Shown here: positions 50,372 to 59,150 of the stretch, in pieces | Layout of the letters: each line of letters starts with the position of its first letter | Position numbering within the stretch: position 1 is the stretch's first letter | Source of the DNA: Streptomyces sp. DSM 110735 | GTDB lineage: Bacteria; Actinomycetota; Actinomycetes; Streptomycetales; Streptomycetaceae | Direction: 5' to 3' | DNA length: 64,000 nucleotides | Assembly: GCF_016482685.1 (NCBI RefSeq) | Contig: NZ_JACYHF010000007.1 | Coordinates: forward strand, 124,001-188,000 | Notes under the pieces: model-generated | Databases searched by the model: none | Told to the model about the DNA's origin: nothing | What the model saw: the letters and a program-made list of their open reading frames with translations, nothing else | Position numbers and translations under genes: made by a program

Positions 50372-51424
50372 GTGGAAATATCGGCGCCAGGACGCCTCGA
50401 GGTCCGAATTGCCCCTGCTGACGTGGGCAAACGGGTCTCGGTGCGACGGTTGACGCAGACCGGGAGGCCGGGTGAGAAGTTCACCGACACGGTAGGTGTT
50501 CTCACATCATGGGACAACGGCGTGCTCATGATCACACAACGGGACGGCCGAACGGTACGGATTCAGGAATCCGGGCTCGTCGCGGGCAAGGTCGTTCCGG
50601 CTGTTCCCGCACGTCGGCGGGGTCCGGCGGCGGGGCAGGCGGAGCTGGCCCAGGTCGCCGCGCGGGCGTGGCGACCGGTGGAGAGCGAGCGGCTCGGGCA
50701 GTGGGAGCTGAGAGCCGCCGGGGGATTCACCCGGCGGGCGAACAGTGTGCTGCCGCTGGGTGAACCGGGTCTTCCGCTCGACGCGGCCCTGCTCGCCGTA
50801 AGACGCTGGTACGACGAGCGCGGTCTGCCCGCCTACGTCCAGACCGCGAGCGGCCCCGACGGTGTGCCGGAGCCGCTGTGCGCGGAGCTGGAGCAGCGCG
50901 ACTGGACCCGGGAGGTCACGGCGGAGCTGTGGACCGGGGGTCTGGCGCCGGTCGCGGACCGGGCGGAGGGCGCCGGTGTGGTCCTCTCCCGCGAGGCGGA
51001 CGAGGCGTGGCTCGCGCGGTACCAGCGCAAGGGAGTGAGCGACGTGGCCCTGCGGGTGCTCGGATGGGGGTCCCCCCGGTCGAGCGAAGTCGAGAGTGGG
51101 GAAGGACCGTCGGTGTGGTTCGCCACGGTGCCCGGCGCGGCGGGTGAGGCGCCCGCGGCGATCGGGCGGTGTGTCGTGGACGGACGCTGGGCGGGTTTCG
51201 CGGCGGTCGAGGTCGATCCCGCGCGGCGGCGGCAGGGTCTTGCCACCGAGGTGATGGCCGCGCTGGCACGGCGTGCGCTGGAGGAGGGCGCCTCGGCGGC
51301 GTGGCTCCAGGTGGAGGAGTCCAACACGGGCGCGCGGACGCTGTACGACCGTCTGGGCTTCGCCCCGCACCACGCCTACCACCACTACCGGGCACCGGAC
51401 GGCTCCGGCGCCGGGCGGCCGTAG
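50372..51424 (+). CDS. GNAT-family acetyltransferase with SH3-like N-terminal domain
   Basis: 350 residues from GTG 50372; GTGs at 50342 and 50360 are in frame, and AAGGGG fits 50372 best. The N-terminal part ([34 protein letters not shown]) looks like a small barrel; the C-terminal GNAT domain has [18 protein letters not shown], the acetyl-CoA loop, and [14 protein letters not shown]. The acetylated substrate is unknown. A palindromic repeat insert lies in the middle of the gene and is translated. It is divergent from fdxA and precedes the SirB1 gene by eight bases. Confidence 0.85.
   Translation: MEISAPGRLEVRIAPADVGKRVSVRRLTQTGRPGEKFTDTVGVLTSWDNGVLMITQRDGRTVRIQESGLVAGKVVPAVPARRRGPAAGQAELAQVAARAWRPVESERLGQWELRAAGGFTRRANSVLPLGEPGLPLDAALLAVRRWYDERGLPAYVQTASGPDGVPEPLCAELEQRDWTREVTAELWTGGLAPVADRAEGAGVVLSREADEAWLARYQRKGVSDVALRVLGWGSPRSSEVESGEGPSVWFATVPGAAGEAPAAIGRCVVDGRWAGFAAVEVDPARRRQGLATEVMAALARRALEEGASAAWLQVEESNTGARTLYDRLGFAPHHAYHHYRAPDGSGAGRP
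51065..51103. repeat. Dispersed Streptomyces palindromic repeat inside the GNAT gene
   Basis: TGGGGGTCCCCCCGGTCGAG then CGAAGTCGAGAGTGGGGAA has GGGGG/CCCCC and repeated TCGA arms. I recall this type as a common intergenic repeat in Streptomyces genomes. Here it is in frame and encodes [13 protein letters not shown]. Confidence 0.6.
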
Positions 51425-51432
51425 GAGGCGCC

Positions 51433-52323
51433 GTGGACGGCCAGGAACCGGCGAAGCGCCCGCCCTACCTCCCGCCTCCGTACCCGCCGCCCGCCGAGCG
51501 GTCGGCGGAGCTGCGGCGGAGGTTCGCGGAGGAGGCGCGCTCGTCCCGTCCGGACCTGTCCGCGCTGTGCCTGCTGATCGGCGCGGAGGCGGACGGCTCG
51601 CTGGACGAGGCGGGGCTGGACGCGGCACAACTGGCGCTGGACGAGCTGGCGGGGCGGGTGCCGTACCGTCCCGGCGGTCCGCGTGCCTGGGCCGAGGCGC
51701 TGGAGCGGCTGCTCGGCGAGGAGTGCGAGTTCCGGGGCACGGCCGGGGACTACGAGCGGCTGGAGTCCTCGCTGCTGCACGAGGTGCTGCGGCGGCGGCG
51801 CGGGCTGCCGATCCTGCTGTCGGTGGTGTGGCTGGAGGTGGCCCGGCGGGCGGGCGCGCCGGTGTACGGCGTGTCGCTGCCGGGGCACTTCGTGGTGGGG
51901 TTCGGTCCCTCGGGCGAGGAGATGGTCCTGGCGGACCCGTTCGACGGGGGGCGGCTGCTGACCCGGGCGGACGCCGACCTGCTGGTGGTGGGGGCGACGG
52001 GGGCGCCGCTGGATCCGGCGGCGCTGGTGCCCGCGACGCCGGTCGAGGTGGTCCAGCGGATCCTGAACAACGTGCGGGCGTGGGCCGCCGCCCGTCCTGA
52101 GCGCTCGGACATCGCCCTGCTGGCGGTGGAGTTGGGGCTGCTGCTGCCCGCGCATCCGGCGCGGCTGCGCTACGACCGGGCGCGGCTGCTCGTGCAGCGG
52201 GGCGCGTTCACGGAGGGCGCGGCGGAGCTGGAGGCGTACGCGGAGCTGGTCGCGGTGGTCGACCCGGTGGCGGAGGAACGGGCGCGGGCGCAGGCACGGG
52301 CGGCACGGGCGCTGCTCAACTGA
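51433..52323 (+). CDS. SirB1-family (transglutaminase-like) protein
   Basis: 296 residues from GTG 51433 with GGAGG six bases before. After a Pro-rich start, the SirB1 domain shows RGLPILLSVVWLEVARRAGA, VSLPGHFVVGF and VLADPFDGGRLL, followed by tetratricopeptide-like helices at the C-terminus (RLRYDRARLLVQRGAFTEGA). The position of the transglutaminase Cys is occupied by Ser, as often in this family, so catalysis is doubtful. Function unknown; co-transcribed with the GNAT gene. Confidence 0.85.
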   Translation: MDGQEPAKRPPYLPPPYPPPAERSAELRRRFAEEARSSRPDLSALCLLIGAEADGSLDEAGLDAAQLALDELAGRVPYRPGGPRAWAEALERLLGEECEFRGTAGDYERLESSLLHEVLRRRRGLPILLSVVWLEVARRAGAPVYGVSLPGHFVVGFGPSGEEMVLADPFDGGRLLTRADADLLVVGATGAPLDPAALVPATPVEVVQRILNNVRAWAAARPERSDIALLAVELGLLLPAHPARLRYDRARLLVQRGAFTEGAAELEAYAELVAVVDPVAEERARAQARAARALLN

Positions 52324-52361
52324 CGGCGGGGGCGGGCGTGGGAGTGGGCGTGGGCGGGGGC

Positions 52362-52545
52362 TTCACAGCCGGGAGCGCTGAAAGCACGGTTCACAGCCGG
52401 ACGGGCGGTCGCTACCGGTACAGCCGTTCACAGCCGAGGACGCTGAAAGCGCGGTTCACAGCCGAGCCCCGCACGGCCAGGCGGCCCGCTCACAGCCGAA
52501 AGCGCTGAAAGCACCGCTCACAGCCGGAAACCCCGTTTCACAGCC
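52362..52545. repeat. Array of TTCACAGCCG/GCTGAAAGC repeats
   Basis: The 10-mer (T/C)TCACAGCCG occurs at 52362, 52390, 52427, 52455, 52489 and 52517, with a final partial TTCACAGCC at 52537 that overlaps the LuxR stop codon. CGCTGAAAGC lies between several copies (about 52376, 52441, 52503). The spacing is 27-37 bases. It fills the 214-base convergent spacer between SirB1 and the response regulator. Confidence 0.85.
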
Positions 52546-53152
52546 ACCCCTTCTCCCGTGCGATCCGCACCGCCTCCGCCCGGTTCCGTACCGCCAGCTT
52601 CTGGATCGCGGTGGACAGGTAGTTGCGCACGGTCCCCTGGGACAGGTGGAGGACCTTGGCCAGCTCGGCGTTGGTGGAGCCGTCGGCGGCGGCGCGCAGC
52701 ACCTCGCGCTCGCGGTCGGTGAGCGGATTGGCGCCCTCGGCCAGCGCGGCGGCGGCGAGCGTGGGGTCGATGACCCGCTCCCCGTCGAGCACGCGCCGTA
52801 CGGCGGCGGCGAGTTGGGCGGCGGGGGCGTCCTTGACGAGGAACGCGTCGGCGCCCGCCTCCATGGCGCTGCGCAGATAGCCGGGGCGCCCGAAGGTGGT
52901 GAGCACGACGAGCTTCACGCCGGGGTGCGCGCGGTGCACCTGGGCTGCCGCCTCGATGCCGGTGCAGCCGGGCATCTCGATGTCGAGCAGGGCCACGTCC
53001 ACCCCGTGCTCGGCGACGGCGGGCAGGACCGCGTCACCGCGTGCCACCTGGGCCACGACCTCGATGTCGTCCTCCAGTCCGAGCAGGGCGGCAAGCGCCT
53101 CGCGGACCATCGACTGGTCCTCGGCGAGGAGGACCTTGATCGTGCGCGTCAT
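52538..53152 (-). CDS. LuxR/NarL-family response regulator
   Basis: 204 residues from ATG 53152. The receiver has EDQ near residue 11, phospho-acceptor Asp 57 in ALLDIEMPG and Lys in FLVKDAPA; the output is a LuxR helix-turn-helix (LTDREREVLRAAADGSTNAE, LHLSQGTVRNYL). It is coupled by ATGA overlap to the histidine-kinase gene and is the last of four co-directional genes with an ABC-2 exporter, the DesR-like arrangement in which the system controls its own transporter. Confidence 0.92.
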   Translation of the reverse strand: MTRTIKVLLAEDQSMVREALAALLGLEDDIEVVAQVARGDAVLPAVAEHGVDVALLDIEMPGCTGIEAAAQVHRAHPGVKLVVLTTFGRPGYLRSAMEAGADAFLVKDAPAAQLAAAVRRVLDGERVIDPTLAAAALAEGANPLTDREREVLRAAADGSTNAELAKVLHLSQGTVRNYLSTAIQKLAVRNRAEAVRIAREKGWL

Positions 53153-54333
53153 GCCCCGGATCCTACGTCCGCCCCGGCGGCCACGGGGACGCGGGCGACC
53201 AGCCGGAAGCCGCGCCCGGCCCGCCCCGCCTCCAGGCTCCCGCCCGCCTTCTCCAGCCGCTCGGTGAGCCCGGTGAGCCCGTTGCCCGGCACGGTGGCGG
53301 AGCCGCCCGAGCCGTTGTCCTGGACGGTGAGTTCGAGGACCGGACCGTCCAGGGTCTGGCGGCGCAGCAGCTCGACGGCGCAGCGGTCGGCGCCGCTGTG
53401 CCGGACCACGTTGGTGACCGCCTCGCGCAGGGTCCAGGCGAGCGCCGCCTCCGCCTCCTCGGGGACGCCGGTGAGGTCGGGTTCGGCGGGGACCTCGCAG
53501 ACCACTCCGGCGGCGGTCAGGGCGACCTGGGTGCCCGCGAGTTCGGCGGCGAGCCGGGGGCGCCGGTAGCCGGTGACCGCCTCGCGCACGTCCACCAGCG
53601 CCTGGCGGCTGACCCGCTCGATGTCCGCGACCTGCTGCGCGGCCTTCTCCGGCTGTTCGGGCAGCATCCGCCCGGCCAGCTCGCTCTTCAGCGTGATCAG
53701 CGAGAGGGAGTGGCCGAGCAGGTCGTGCAGGTCGCGGGCGAGGCGCAGGCGCTCCTCGTTGGCGGCGAGCTGGGCGACGGTGGCCCGTGCCTTGCGCAGC
53801 TCGACGGTGGTGCGCACGAGCTGTCCGACGCCGACCATCGCGAACCCGATGAGCGCCACCAGGAGCAGCAAGCCGCGGGCCTCGGCTCTGTCGGAATGCA
53901 GTCCGACCAGGTACATCAGCCCCGCCGACGCCGGGATCGCCCAGTAGGTGGCCCGGGGCGGCAGGGTCGCCCCGCAGGCAACCGACAGGTAGACGAACAG
54001 ACCGAGCCAGGCGCCGCCGAGGGTGTAGGCGAGCAGCGGGGCGAGGACGCCGAGGACCAGGAGCAGCACGATCACGACGCGCCCGGAGTACGGCCGTCCC
54101 ATGTTGCGGAAGACCAGGCTCAGATAGACGCCGACGAAGGCGGTCAGACCGAGTGCTCCGCCCCAGGTGGCCGCGGTGCTGTGGTGGCCGTCGACCAGGT
54201 CCTGGACGGGCGAGCTGAGGAAGACCAGCCAGACGCCGATCCACAGCAGCTTCACCCACAGCTCGCGCCGGGTGCGCGGCGGACGCCCCATGGGGGTGTC
54301 CAGCGCGTCGGACGTCCGCCGGTCTTCCGTCAT
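53149..54333 (-). CDS. DesK-like sensor histidine kinase
   Basis: 394 residues from ATG 54333 (a GTG at 54342 that overlaps the permease stop is an alternative). Five to six transmembrane helices (residues about 27-175) lead to a HisKA_3 domain with His 203 in ARDLHDLLGHSLSLI, then a HATPase with LREAVTNVVRHSGADR and GNGLTGLTERL. With no large sensor domain it probably senses membrane state or the substrate of the adjacent exporter. Confidence 0.92.
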   Translation of the reverse strand: MTEDRRTSDALDTPMGRPPRTRRELWVKLLWIGVWLVFLSSPVQDLVDGHHSTAATWGGALGLTAFVGVYLSLVFRNMGRPYSGRVVIVLLLVLGVLAPLLAYTLGGAWLGLFVYLSVACGATLPPRATYWAIPASAGLMYLVGLHSDRAEARGLLLLVALIGFAMVGVGQLVRTTVELRKARATVAQLAANEERLRLARDLHDLLGHSLSLITLKSELAGRMLPEQPEKAAQQVADIERVSRQALVDVREAVTGYRRPRLAAELAGTQVALTAAGVVCEVPAEPDLTGVPEEAEAALAWTLREAVTNVVRHSGADRCAVELLRRQTLDGPVLELTVQDNGSGGSATVPGNGLTGLTERLEKAGGSLEAGRAGRGFRLVARVPVAAGADVGSGA

Positions 54334-54338
54334 GACGC

Positions 54339-55082
54339 TCACGCCTTCAGCGTGTCCTTCCGGTACAGCCAGGCCGCCCCGCCCGCGAAGAGGACGAAGT
54401 AGACGGCGAGGACGGCGACGTCCCGCGCGTGCGGGGCCTGGCTCTGTTCGATCGCGCGTCCCAGGGCAGCGTACGCGTGCGTGGGAAGCCAGTCGGCGAT
54501 GTCCTGGAGAAGCTTCGGGAACCCGGTGGAGGGCATCCACAGACCGCCGAGCAGTGACAGCGCGAAGTACACGATCATCGTGATGGGGCGCACGGCGTCT
54601 CCGGAGGCGAGGTAGCCGATGGCGACGCCGAGCGCGGCGAAGACCAGGCTGCCGGCCCAGATGACCCCGGTGAGGGCGAGCCACTGCCAGGCGTCGAGGC
54701 GTACGTCCTTCACGGCGGCGGCGACCACGAACACCATGACGATGGACGGCAGGCTCACCACGGCGGCGCTGGCGGTCTTGGCGAGGACGTAGCCGTGGCC
54801 GGGCAGCGAGGTGAGCCGGAGCTGGCGTACCCAGCCGCTCTCGCGCTCCTTGGCGATGCGCTCGCTGTTGCCCATGAGGACGGCGGTCAGGGCGCCGAAG
54901 GACGCCATGGAGACCATCAGATAGGTGGCCACGGTCAGACCGCCGCTGCCGTCGACCTTGGCGTTCGGACCGCCGCTGCTGGAGAAGATCAGGAAGATGA
55001 TCGAGGGGTAGAGCACGGAGAAGAACAGGAACTTGCGGTTGCGCAGGGCGCGGGTGAGTTCGAGCTTGATCAGCGGATTCAT
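54339..55082 (-). CDS. ABC-2 type transporter permease
   Basis: 247 residues: a cytoplasmic start (LIKLELTRALRNRKFLFF), then six helices including VATYLMVSMASFGALTAVLM and the ABC-2 motif ERESGWVRQLRLTSLPG. It forms an exporter with the ATPase encoded directly upstream (ATGA overlap). Such DesKR-linked exporters move lipids, peptides or drugs; the cargo is unknown here. Confidence 0.9.
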   Translation of the reverse strand: MNPLIKLELTRALRNRKFLFFSVLYPSIIFLIFSSSGGPNAKVDGSGGLTVATYLMVSMASFGALTAVLMGNSERIAKERESGWVRQLRLTSLPGHGYVLAKTASAAVVSLPSIVMVFVVAAAVKDVRLDAWQWLALTGVIWAGSLVFAALGVAIGYLASGDAVRPITMIVYFALSLLGGLWMPSTGFPKLLQDIADWLPTHAYAALGRAIEQSQAPHARDVAVLAVYFVLFAGGAAWLYRKDTLKA

Positions 55083-56017
55083 GCCTGCTTGGCCTCCTCG
55101 GCCGCGGTGAGGGCGACGAACGCCTGCTCAAGGCCGAGTCCGGCCACTTCGAGGTTGCGGGGGTAGACGCCGAGTCCGTACAGGGCGTGCACGGTGGCGT
55201 CGGCGTCGGTGGACTGCAGGCGCACGGTCTGCCCGGAGACGTCGGACGAGGTGAGGAACGGCAGTGCGGCGAGCGCGGTCTCGTCGATCTCGCCGTCCAG
55301 GTCGAAGGCGATGCGGCGGGCGCCCGCGCGTGCCTTGATCTCGGCGGCGGTGCCGTCGGCCAGCAGGCGTCCGCGGTGCAGCACGAGCACGCGGTCCGCG
55401 ATGGCGTCCGCCTCTTCGAGGTAGTGGGTGGCGAAGAGGACGGTACGGCCCTGGTCGGCCTGCTCGCGCATGGTGGCCCAGAACGCCTGGCGGGCGGAGA
55501 CGTCCATGCCGGTAGTGGGCTCGTCCAGGACGATCAGGTCGCTGTCCCCGGCGGTGGCCAGCGCGAAGCGGACGCGCTGGACCTGGCCGCCGGAGAGCTT
55601 GTTGACCTTGCGGTCCGCGATCTGGGTGACGCCTGCGCGGGCGAGGACGTCGGCGGGCTTGTGCGGCTTGGGGTGCAGCGCGCAGGCGAGGCGGACCAGT
55701 TCGGCGACCGTCACGTCCTCCATCAGCCCGCCGCTCTGCAGCATGGCGCCGACCCGCCCGGCGGTGATCGCCTCGCGCGGGGTGGTGCCGAACAGCCGGA
55801 CCGTGCCGCTGTCGGGGTGCTTGAGCCCGAGGAGCAGGTCGAGGGTGGTGGACTTGCCCGCGCCGTTGGGACCGAGCAGGGCGACGGTCTCGCCGGGGTG
55901 CAGCGTGAGCGTCAGACCGTCGACCGCCCGCACGCTGCCGTAGGTCTTGGTCACCTGGTCGAAACCGGCCACCGCCGCGGGTGTGGTGGTGGCCGGGGGT
56001 GCCGCTGTCGTCGTCAT
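55079..56017 (-). CDS. ABC-2 exporter ATPase
   Basis: 312 residues from ATG 56017 (an ATG at 56026 is possible; neither has a clear ribosome site). Walker A GPNGAGKS, Q-loop QSGGLMEDV, signature KLSGGQVQR and Walker B LIVLDEPTTG are intact; the C-terminal DrrA-like extension ends YGLGVYPRNLEVAGLGLEQA. First gene of the operon with permease, kinase and regulator. The region just upstream is the CACATGTG array. Confidence 0.92.
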   Translation of the reverse strand: MTTTAAPPATTTPAAVAGFDQVTKTYGSVRAVDGLTLTLHPGETVALLGPNGAGKSTTLDLLLGLKHPDSGTVRLFGTTPREAITAGRVGAMLQSGGLMEDVTVAELVRLACALHPKPHKPADVLARAGVTQIADRKVNKLSGGQVQRVRFALATAGDSDLIVLDEPTTGMDVSARQAFWATMREQADQGRTVLFATHYLEEADAIADRVLVLHRGRLLADGTAAEIKARAGARRIAFDLDGEIDETALAALPFLTSSDVSGQTVRLQSTDADATVHALYGLGVYPRNLEVAGLGLEQAFVALTAAEEAKQA

Positions 56018-56107
56018 GCCGACCATGGTGGCGGGAGGGGGCGGGGGCGGGGCAGTGTCGGGGGTCCATGGTGCGGGATGACATCTGTCATGCGGATGCC
56101 GTGACAG

Positions 56108-56220
56108 CACGTGTGGGGTCTGCACATGTGGGAGCCGCACATGTGGGTGCCACACATGTCGGAGCCGCACATGTGGAAGCCGCACATGTGGAAGCCGCAC
56201 ATGTCGGAGCCGCACATGTG
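56108..56220. repeat. Eight CACATGTG-type repeats at exact 15-bp spacing
   Basis: Cores begin at 56108 (CACGTGTG), 56123, 56138, 56153 (CACATGTC), 56168, 56183, 56198 (CACATGTC) and 56213, with GGAGCCG or GGAAGCCG between. Five cores are the perfect palindrome CACATGTG. It lies between the terminator at 56229 and the exporter ATPase start, so in the upstream region of that operon. On the minus strand it reads as MCG(S/F/T)(D/H) pentapeptides without a ribosome site. Confidence 0.93.
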
Positions 56221-56228
56221 GGTACGGC

Positions 56229-56265
56229 GAAGGGGCCGCCCGGCGCTGTGCCGGACGGCCCCTTC
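56229..56265 (-). terminator. Terminator downstream of the PG-binding-domain gene
   Basis: GAAGGGGCCG (56229-56238) pairs with CGGCCCCTTC (56256-56265), with a further CCGG pairing inside, 16 bases after the stop codon. Confidence 0.9.
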
Positions 56266-56280
56266 TTCCGCCGGGACCCG

Positions 56281-58581
56281 CTAGTTCGGGTTGGTGTCGA
56301 TGACCGCGGTCCGGTTGGAGGTGCTCAGCAGTGCCTGGCGCAGGGCGCCGTAGACGTCCTGGACCGTGACGGGCGTCTTCTGCCCGGTGGCGCGGGTGAT
56401 CAGGACGTCGTCGAAGGTCTTGCCGTACAGCTCCTTCAGCGCGGCTTGGTCGGGGGCGTCGACCAGTTTGCCGCCGGAGACCGCCTTGACCCGGAGGAAC
56501 TTCCACAGGGAGTTCTGCGGGCTGAAGACGACCTGGTGGGCGGCGTCGGTGCGGACGGTCACCAGTCCCGACATCGCGGGCTTGGCGAACTCCTTCATCT
56601 CCCGGTCGACCTCGGCCTTGGAGACCGTCGGCTGCTTCTCGGTGGTCGGCACGGTCACCGGGATCGCGTCGCCGGTCTCGACCAGCGTGCGGTACGCCTG
56701 CCGGACGGCGTCGGTGGAGCGGGCGGCGTCGATGGCCCGGCCCGCCTTGCCGTACACCGGCACCGCCTTGCCCGCCTCGAACTTGATGCCGCCCTCGACG
56801 ACCGACCCCGAGCCGCCGCCGGTGTTCTCCAGCGCCGCCTGGAGCTTCTCCTCGTCCACCGGCATGACCGGGTCGACGACGCGCTTCTGGCCGAAGAGGG
56901 AGCCGATCACGGAGACCGGGTTGTAGTCGCTCTTGGCGGCGTCACTCACGGTCGCCTGGTAGTCGAACTGGAGCCCCGCCTTGTCGGGGGTGAGGGAGAC
57001 GGTCTTGCCGCCCACCTCCAGGCGCAGCGGCTTGACGACGCTCCTGCCGAACGCGTCGTCCAGCTTCTTGACCGCGTCGTCGCGGGTGCCGCCGCCGATG
57101 TCGACGCCGAGCACGGTGGTACCGCTGGGCACGTCGCTGCGGTTCATCAGCAGACCGGCGCCGTAGGCACCGCCCGCGACGACGACCACGGCGGCGACGA
57201 GCAGGACCAGCTTGCTGCGCCCCTTCTTCTTCGGCTTGCCCTTGGACTGCGCGGCGGGGGCGGGCGGCTTGGGCGCCGCCGGACCGTCGGGACGGACGCC
57301 GGGGGCGAACGGGGTGCCCACTGTCGCCGGTGCGCCGCTGCTGACGGTGGGTCCGGAGACACCGGGCGGGCGGTGTCCGAGAGCCGCCTGGGGCTGCGGG
57401 GTCAGGACCGCGGTGTCCTCGCCGAGGGCACCGGCGGGCGCGAACGGGGCGCCGCCGGAGGCGCCGGGGGCGCGGAAGGCGGGCGGTCCGTCGAAGGGCT
57501 CGCCGGGCTCCAGACCACGGGAGCCGGGGGCGCCGGGACGGCTGCCGAGGGGGGCGTCGCCGGTGACCGGACCGCCGGTCGGACCCGCGGGACCCTTCGG
57601 ACCGGGCGCGCCGGGACCGCCGGGACCGTTGAAACCGCCTGTGCCGCCGGGACCGCGCCCGCTCGCACCGCCGGTGGCGCCGCCACGGGCGGGACCGTCG
57701 GAGAAGTACGGCAGGTCGTCACGGGTGGGCTCGCCGCCGGAGGCGCCGGAGGCACCCGGACCGGGCGGGACGCCGGGTCCGCCGGGACCGCCCGAGGAGG
57801 CGCCGGGAGCACCGGGACCGCCGGGGCGCGGACCGCCGCCGAGCGGACCGGAGGACAGCGCCTCGGTCACGTCGAAGGAACCGGTGCCGCCGCCGTGCCC
57901 GGGGGCGACCGGACCGCCGGTGGCACCGGGCAGCCCGGCACCGTTCGTACCGCCGGGACGACCGGCACCGGCGCCCGGACGGGTCGGCAGCGGAGGCGTG
58001 GCGCCGCCCGGACGGGTCGGCAGCGGGGGCGTGCCGGAGGCACCGCCGGACGGACGGGTCGGCAGACCGCCGCCCTGGCCACCGGCAGGGAGCGCGGGCG
58101 CGGAACCGGTGGCACCACCGGCACCACCCGCCGCGGCGCCGCCGGGCATCCCGGCACCGTTCGTACCGCCGCCGCCCGGAGCACCGCCCTTGGGACCGGA
58201 CTTGCGGGGCGCGAACCAGTCGCTGGTCTTCTCCTCGGGCTGCGGGGCGGCGGGCTCGGGAGCGGGTTCGGGGGCGGGCGTCTCCGGCGCGGCGGCTTCG
58301 GGCCGTGCCTCGACGGCCGGTTCGTCCCCGGCACCCTCGCCGTCCCCGACGGTCTTGCGCACGACCACCGGCGGGATGGGCCGCGATCCGGGGATGTTGA
58401 TCCGGATGCGGGTGGTCAGCGTGGTCTCCGTCTTGCGCTCCTCGGAGCGCGCGCCCGAACGGCCCGCGTCCGTACCGCCGTCGGCGGCGGCGGGGGTCCC
58501 GTACGGCGGCGTCCCGGAGGGATATGCGGCTCCGCCGCGCCCGTTGCTCCCGGAGGACGGAGTGTCAGTTTCACGACTCAA
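56281..58581 (-). CDS. Membrane protein with PG_binding_4/VanW-like ectodomain and Gly/Pro-rich cytoplasmic half
   Basis: 766 residues from TTG 58581, with GGGAG eight bases upstream. The first about 440 residues are mostly Gly/Pro/Ala repeats of collagen-like character (for example PGGAAAGGAGGATGSAP). A single helix (KLVLLVAAVVVVAGGAYGAG, about residue 455) follows, then an extracytoplasmic region with VLGVDIGGGTRDDAVKKLDD and a second similar domain, typical of the peptidoglycan-binding_4 fold found before VanW or L,D-transpeptidase domains. No catalytic Cys motif is present. Probable cell-wall-associated structural or sensor protein. Confident in topology, less in role. Confidence 0.8.
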   Translation of the reverse strand: MSRETDTPSSGSNGRGGAAYPSGTPPYGTPAAADGGTDAGRSGARSEERKTETTLTTRIRINIPGSRPIPPVVVRKTVGDGEGAGDEPAVEARPEAAAPETPAPEPAPEPAAPQPEEKTSDWFAPRKSGPKGGAPGGGGTNGAGMPGGAAAGGAGGATGSAPALPAGGQGGGLPTRPSGGASGTPPLPTRPGGATPPLPTRPGAGAGRPGGTNGAGLPGATGGPVAPGHGGGTGSFDVTEALSSGPLGGGPRPGGPGAPGASSGGPGGPGVPPGPGASGASGGEPTRDDLPYFSDGPARGGATGGASGRGPGGTGGFNGPGGPGAPGPKGPAGPTGGPVTGDAPLGSRPGAPGSRGLEPGEPFDGPPAFRAPGASGGAPFAPAGALGEDTAVLTPQPQAALGHRPPGVSGPTVSSGAPATVGTPFAPGVRPDGPAAPKPPAPAAQSKGKPKKKGRSKLVLLVAAVVVVAGGAYGAGLLMNRSDVPSGTTVLGVDIGGGTRDDAVKKLDDAFGRSVVKPLRLEVGGKTVSLTPDKAGLQFDYQATVSDAAKSDYNPVSVIGSLFGQKRVVDPVMPVDEEKLQAALENTGGGSGSVVEGGIKFEAGKAVPVYGKAGRAIDAARSTDAVRQAYRTLVETGDAIPVTVPTTEKQPTVSKAEVDREMKEFAKPAMSGLVTVRTDAAHQVVFSPQNSLWKFLRVKAVSGGKLVDAPDQAALKELYGKTFDDVLITRATGQKTPVTVQDVYGALRQALLSTSNRTAVIDTNPN

Positions 58582-58733
58582 GGCAGGTTCTCCCGGTTGG
58601 CTCCGCCGCCCGTCACGACCTCAGCGGGCTTCTCGGCGGCGCGCACCACCATACTGGCCACTTCTGGCGCGTATCCCACGACCGTCGGGGAAATGCGCAC
58701 CGGACCCGCACGGTTGTCGCACGAAGTGGTACG

Positions 58734-59150
58734 TCAGTTGCCAAGTCGACCGGAGCGCGCGGGGGGTTGCCGCCCCGGGGCGAGGGTGGCGCAGATCACA
58801 GCGATGGCCATGCCGCCGAGCAGGAAGAAGTAGGAGCCGCCGCCCGCGCCGAAGAGGAAGTCGCCCTCGGGGCGGCTGGCGGTGAGCAGGACGACGGCGA
58901 GGACCCAGCCGATGACCGGCGCGACGGCACCGGAGCGGGCGCCGATCGCGTACGCCCCGCCGAGGAACGCCCCGGCGGCGCCCGCGAGGGCGAGCAGCAG
59001 CCCGCCCGGGAACCAGGCGTCCTGGATCAGCGATCCGGCGAGCCCGGTGACCGCGCCGAGCAAGAACAGCCCGAACAGTCCGAACGCCCGCCCGGCGGAG
59101 GGCGGTCGCAGCGGCTGCGCGAGCATCGACCCGCGTCCGTCCCCGCTCAC
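58734..59150 (-). CDS. DUF6113 membrane protein
   Basis: 138 residues from GTG 59150, overlapping the mshB stop as GTGA. Four hydrophobic helices ([69 protein letters not shown]). DUF6113-type proteins are found next to mshB in Streptomyces; function unknown. Confidence 0.8.
   Translation of the reverse strand: MSGDGRGSMLAQPLRPPSAGRAFGLFGLFLLGAVTGLAGSLIQDAWFPGGLLLALAGAAGAFLGGAYAIGARSGAVAPVIGWVLAVVLLTASRPEGDFLFGAGGGSYFFLLGGMAIAVICATLAPGRQPPARSGRLGN

Noticed and set aside
52362..52545. CRISPR-like repeat/spacer array
   Set aside because: Repeats are only 10 bases, spacers vary and contain a second repeat, and no cas genes lie nearby.
56014..56217. Cys/His/Met-rich metallothionein-like peptide on the minus strand
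   Set aside because: There is no ribosome site and the frame simply follows the 15-bp repeat; kept only as a possibility within the array finding.
56108..56220. CRISPR array
   Set aside because: The units are 15 bp with no unique spacers of 30 or so bases and there are no cas genes.
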